This document shows positions 47,620 to 49,308 of a stretch of DNA of 49,308 bases, one piece after another. The stretch is taken from NCBI GenBank assembly GCA_016875735.1, contig VGOW01000024.1:1-49308 (forward strand). Reading direction: 5' to 3'. Below the pieces are notes generated by a model. That model made no database searches. It was given only the letters and a program-made list of their open reading frames with translations, and was not told the origin of the DNA. The position numbers and the translations under genes were made by a program. Source of the DNA: Chloroflexota bacterium (GTDB lineage: Bacteria; Chloroflexota; Anaerolineae; Anaerolineales; VGOW01). Position 1 is the first letter of the stretch; each line of letters starts with the position of its first letter.

Positions 47620-48966
47620 TCAAGCGCAGTAGTCGCTGACCACATCATACAACACTCTCGTGCCCCAGCCCAAACCATCCACCGGCGCGCGTTCGTTGTG
47701 CGCGTGGAAGAGTTCGGTGTATCGGAAGCCGGGCGGCAGTTTGAGCGGCGCGAAGCCATACGATGGCACGCCGATCCGCGCCAGATATTTGGCGTCGGTC
47801 GCGCCGGTCATCATATACGGCGCCGCCACCGCGCCCGGATCGTGAGCCTGCAGCTTCTCGACCATCAGCCGAAACAGCGCCGTGTCGTGGCTCGTCTCTA
47901 ACGGCGGCGACTCCATCGTCACTTCGATTTCTATCGCCTCGCCAAGAACCGCTCGCACTTCGGCCACAAACGACTCGGTGGTGAAACCCGGCAGAGTGCG
48001 GCCATCCACTGTGGCTTCGGCGGCGCTCGGAATCACGTTCGTTTTGTATCCCGCCGCCAAGCCGGTGACGGTGGCTGTATTGTGAAGCATCGCGTTGAGA
48101 AAAGGTTTCAGTTCGTGATCCTTCAGTGTGACATCGAGAACCTGCCGAGCGCTCTGCGGCGATTTGAGCCGTGACAGCGCCTCTCCGAACGGCCCGCCGA
48201 TCCCGGCGGAGGCCGACTCCAAAAATCCAGCGGCGGCATCGCACAGATGATAGGGCAACCCCTCGCTCGCCAAGCGGGCGACTGCGCGGGAAAGATGGAT
48301 CACGCTATTGTCATCGTGCGGCATCGAGGCGTGGCCGGGCCGCCCCTTGGCCCGCACTTTCATCCAGCACGTTCCCTTCTCGGCCACTTGAATGGGATAC
48401 ACCGATTTGCCGCCGACGCTCATGTTATAGCCGCCCACCTCGGTGATGCCAAACTCGGCGCGCAACAAATCGGGGTGATGCTTCACCAGCCACGCCAACC
48501 CAAAACTATCCTCCCCGCCAATTTCCTCGTCGGCGGTGGCGGCAAAAATCACGTCGCGTCGGAGCGGGACGCCGTGCCGTTTGAGCAGAAGGAAAACAGT
48601 CAGCTGTTGAGCGACGGTTCCCTTCATGTCCAAAGCCCCTCGCCCCCACACAAAGCCCTCGGCGATGTTGCCGGAGAACGGCGGGTGAGTCCAATACTGC
48701 GGCTCTGCCGGGACAACATCGGTGTGGCCGTAGAGGAGCAGAGGTGGCTTTTCGCCACTGCCTCGCAAGCGGGCAATCACGTTGCCGCGCGTCGGCGCAG
48801 AAGCGAGCAACAACGGCTCTATATTTTCGCCGCGAAGAATATCAGCGATTGTTTCAGCGGCAACGCTTTCGTTTCCGGGCGGGTTTGTTGTGTCGAGCCG
48901 CAGCAGCATTTGCAAGTATTGCACGGCCTCTACCGAAGCGGTGGGCCAGTTGAGTGATTGAGGCAA
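47620..48966 (-). CDS. M20-family metallopeptidase
   Basis: A 448-residue zinc-dependent amidohydrolase/peptidase. The metal and catalytic motifs are LLYGHTDVVPAE, GRGALDMKGTVA and ATADEEIGGEDS. KGRPGHASMPHDDN marks the dimerisation domain, and ELFHAHNERAPVD supplies the last ligand. The family includes dipeptidases, acetylornithine deacetylases and carboxypeptidases, and the substrate is not clear. The open frame extends to 49059. I prefer the TTG at 48966 because aaagga lies about eight bases upstream and the family begins near here. Confidence 0.92.
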   Translation of the reverse strand: MPQSLNWPTASVEAVQYLQMLLRLDTTNPPGNESVAAETIADILRGENIEPLLLASAPTRGNVIARLRGSGEKPPLLLYGHTDVVPAEPQYWTHPPFSGNIAEGFVWGRGALDMKGTVAQQLTVFLLLKRHGVPLRRDVIFAATADEEIGGEDSFGLAWLVKHHPDLLRAEFGITEVGGYNMSVGGKSVYPIQVAEKGTCWMKVRAKGRPGHASMPHDDNSVIHLSRAVARLASEGLPYHLCDAAAGFLESASAGIGGPFGEALSRLKSPQSARQVLDVTLKDHELKPFLNAMLHNTATVTGLAAGYKTNVIPSAAEATVDGRTLPGFTTESFVAEVRAVLGEAIEIEVTMESPPLETSHDTALFRLMVEKLQAHDPGAVAAPYMMTGATDAKYLARIGVPSYGFAPLKLPPGFRYTELFHAHNERAPVDGLGWGTRVLYDVVSDYCA

Positions 48967-49178
48967 TGGGCTATCCTTTCTGATGCGCAGTGAGTGTGGG
49001 AGGTTGTGAGTTGATCGTAACTGTTCGAGCAGTTTGACGGCTGCGAATCTGCGCACCAAACGACCGTGTGCGGGAGTCTAAGCGCTGAGGAGCTCAGTGT
49101 CAATCATGTGGTACAGAGATCACACCCTCACCGCACATATTCTTTATAGTAACTTTATACTGGACTGGCAATATCTTT
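48967..49178. other. Spacer between the peptidase gene and the right-end insertion sequence
   Basis: No gene is seen. The last part (about 49130-49178) is distinctly AT-rich, with taactttatactgg and atatctttatata, unlike the GC-rich neighbourhood. Confidence 0.5.
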
Positions 49179-49308
49179 ATATACAGGACTTACGCAAAAG
49201 CCATTTGAATAGCTGGAGACCTGAGTTGTTGCCGGAGGTAGTCAGACAACAACCCGCGTTTGATGCGATAGACAGTCTGCTTGGTTTCATTGGCCACTTG
49301 TTTAAGAC
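49179..49308 (-). mobile_element. Right-end insertion sequence fragment with transposase C-terminus
   Basis: The minus strand codes LKQVANETKQTVYRIKRGLL then SDYLRQQLRSPAIQMAFA, ending at 49190. The following gtaagtcctgt looks like the terminal inverted repeat of a DDE-transposase element, which would start near 49183. Only the last 38 residues are visible, so the IS family is not assigned. Confidence 0.65.

Overview
This 49.3 kb, GC-rich window reads as chromosomal DNA from an uncultivated, non-proteobacterial bacterium. I infer Chloroflexota, probably Anaerolineae-like. The basis is lipoproteins and LysM proteins with Pro/Thr/Ser linkers, LexA-type operators of the GAAC-N4-GTTC form, several probable leaderless genes, and intergenic spacers filled with degenerate, half-palindromic repeat families. 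No rRNA or ribosomal protein operon anchors the assignment. Both ends carry transposase fragments, and the left one abuts an unrelated gene mid-sequence, so the window may be a contig that stops at insertion sequences.

Layout. 1-7.8 kb: a truncated molybdenum hydroxylase gene, an aldo/keto reductase, then a minus-strand run of lipB, dienelactone hydrolase, PHP phosphatase, cysS, a PUCC-family transporter and a thioesterase. 7.8-16.5 kb: an LVIVD lipoprotein, a cold-shock protein, a SulP transporter, typA with a glutaredoxin-like gene, an L,D-transpeptidase and an S41 lipoprotein. 16.5-21 kb: a minus-strand five-gene set (TfoX-like, Asp-box propeller, tag, membrane protein, lytic transglycosylase) divergent from lexA, with a LexA-type box on each side. 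21-27.5 kb: SGNH hydrolase, GDPD, a SWIM/SNF2 helicase and a DEAD-box helicase. 27.5-38.7 kb: an all-minus-strand accessory block, described below. 38.7-49 kb: FmdE-like protein, FtsX-type permease, YbaK deacylase, a deleted FAD oxidoreductase, tRNA-Lys, three cell-surface or small proteins, a response regulator and an M20 peptidase.

The accessory block is the most system-like part. In transcription order it encodes a MoxR-type AAA ATPase, an unknown 339-residue protein, a proline racemase-family enzyme (Ser/Cys type), a HExxH plus von Willebrand A protein, an unknown ~196-residue protein, a PaaK-like adenylate-forming enzyme, a NadR-like nucleotidyltransferase lacking its kinase half, a radical SAM/SPASM-like enzyme, a frameshifted second copy of the ~196-residue protein, and a second PaaK-like enzyme. 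The unknown-protein/ligase pair is therefore duplicated. A 45-codon remnant of a third ligase C-terminus lies 5 kb away, before GDPD.

A second theme is regulatory. Three genes often linked to low-temperature growth (csp, typA, DEAD-box helicase) each show promoter, short leader, intrinsic terminator, then start codon. That arrangement would fit transcription attenuation. A similar promoter-terminator cassette points toward sulP. A third theme is that repeat elements have invaded gene ends, supplying start regions, C-termini and stop codons.
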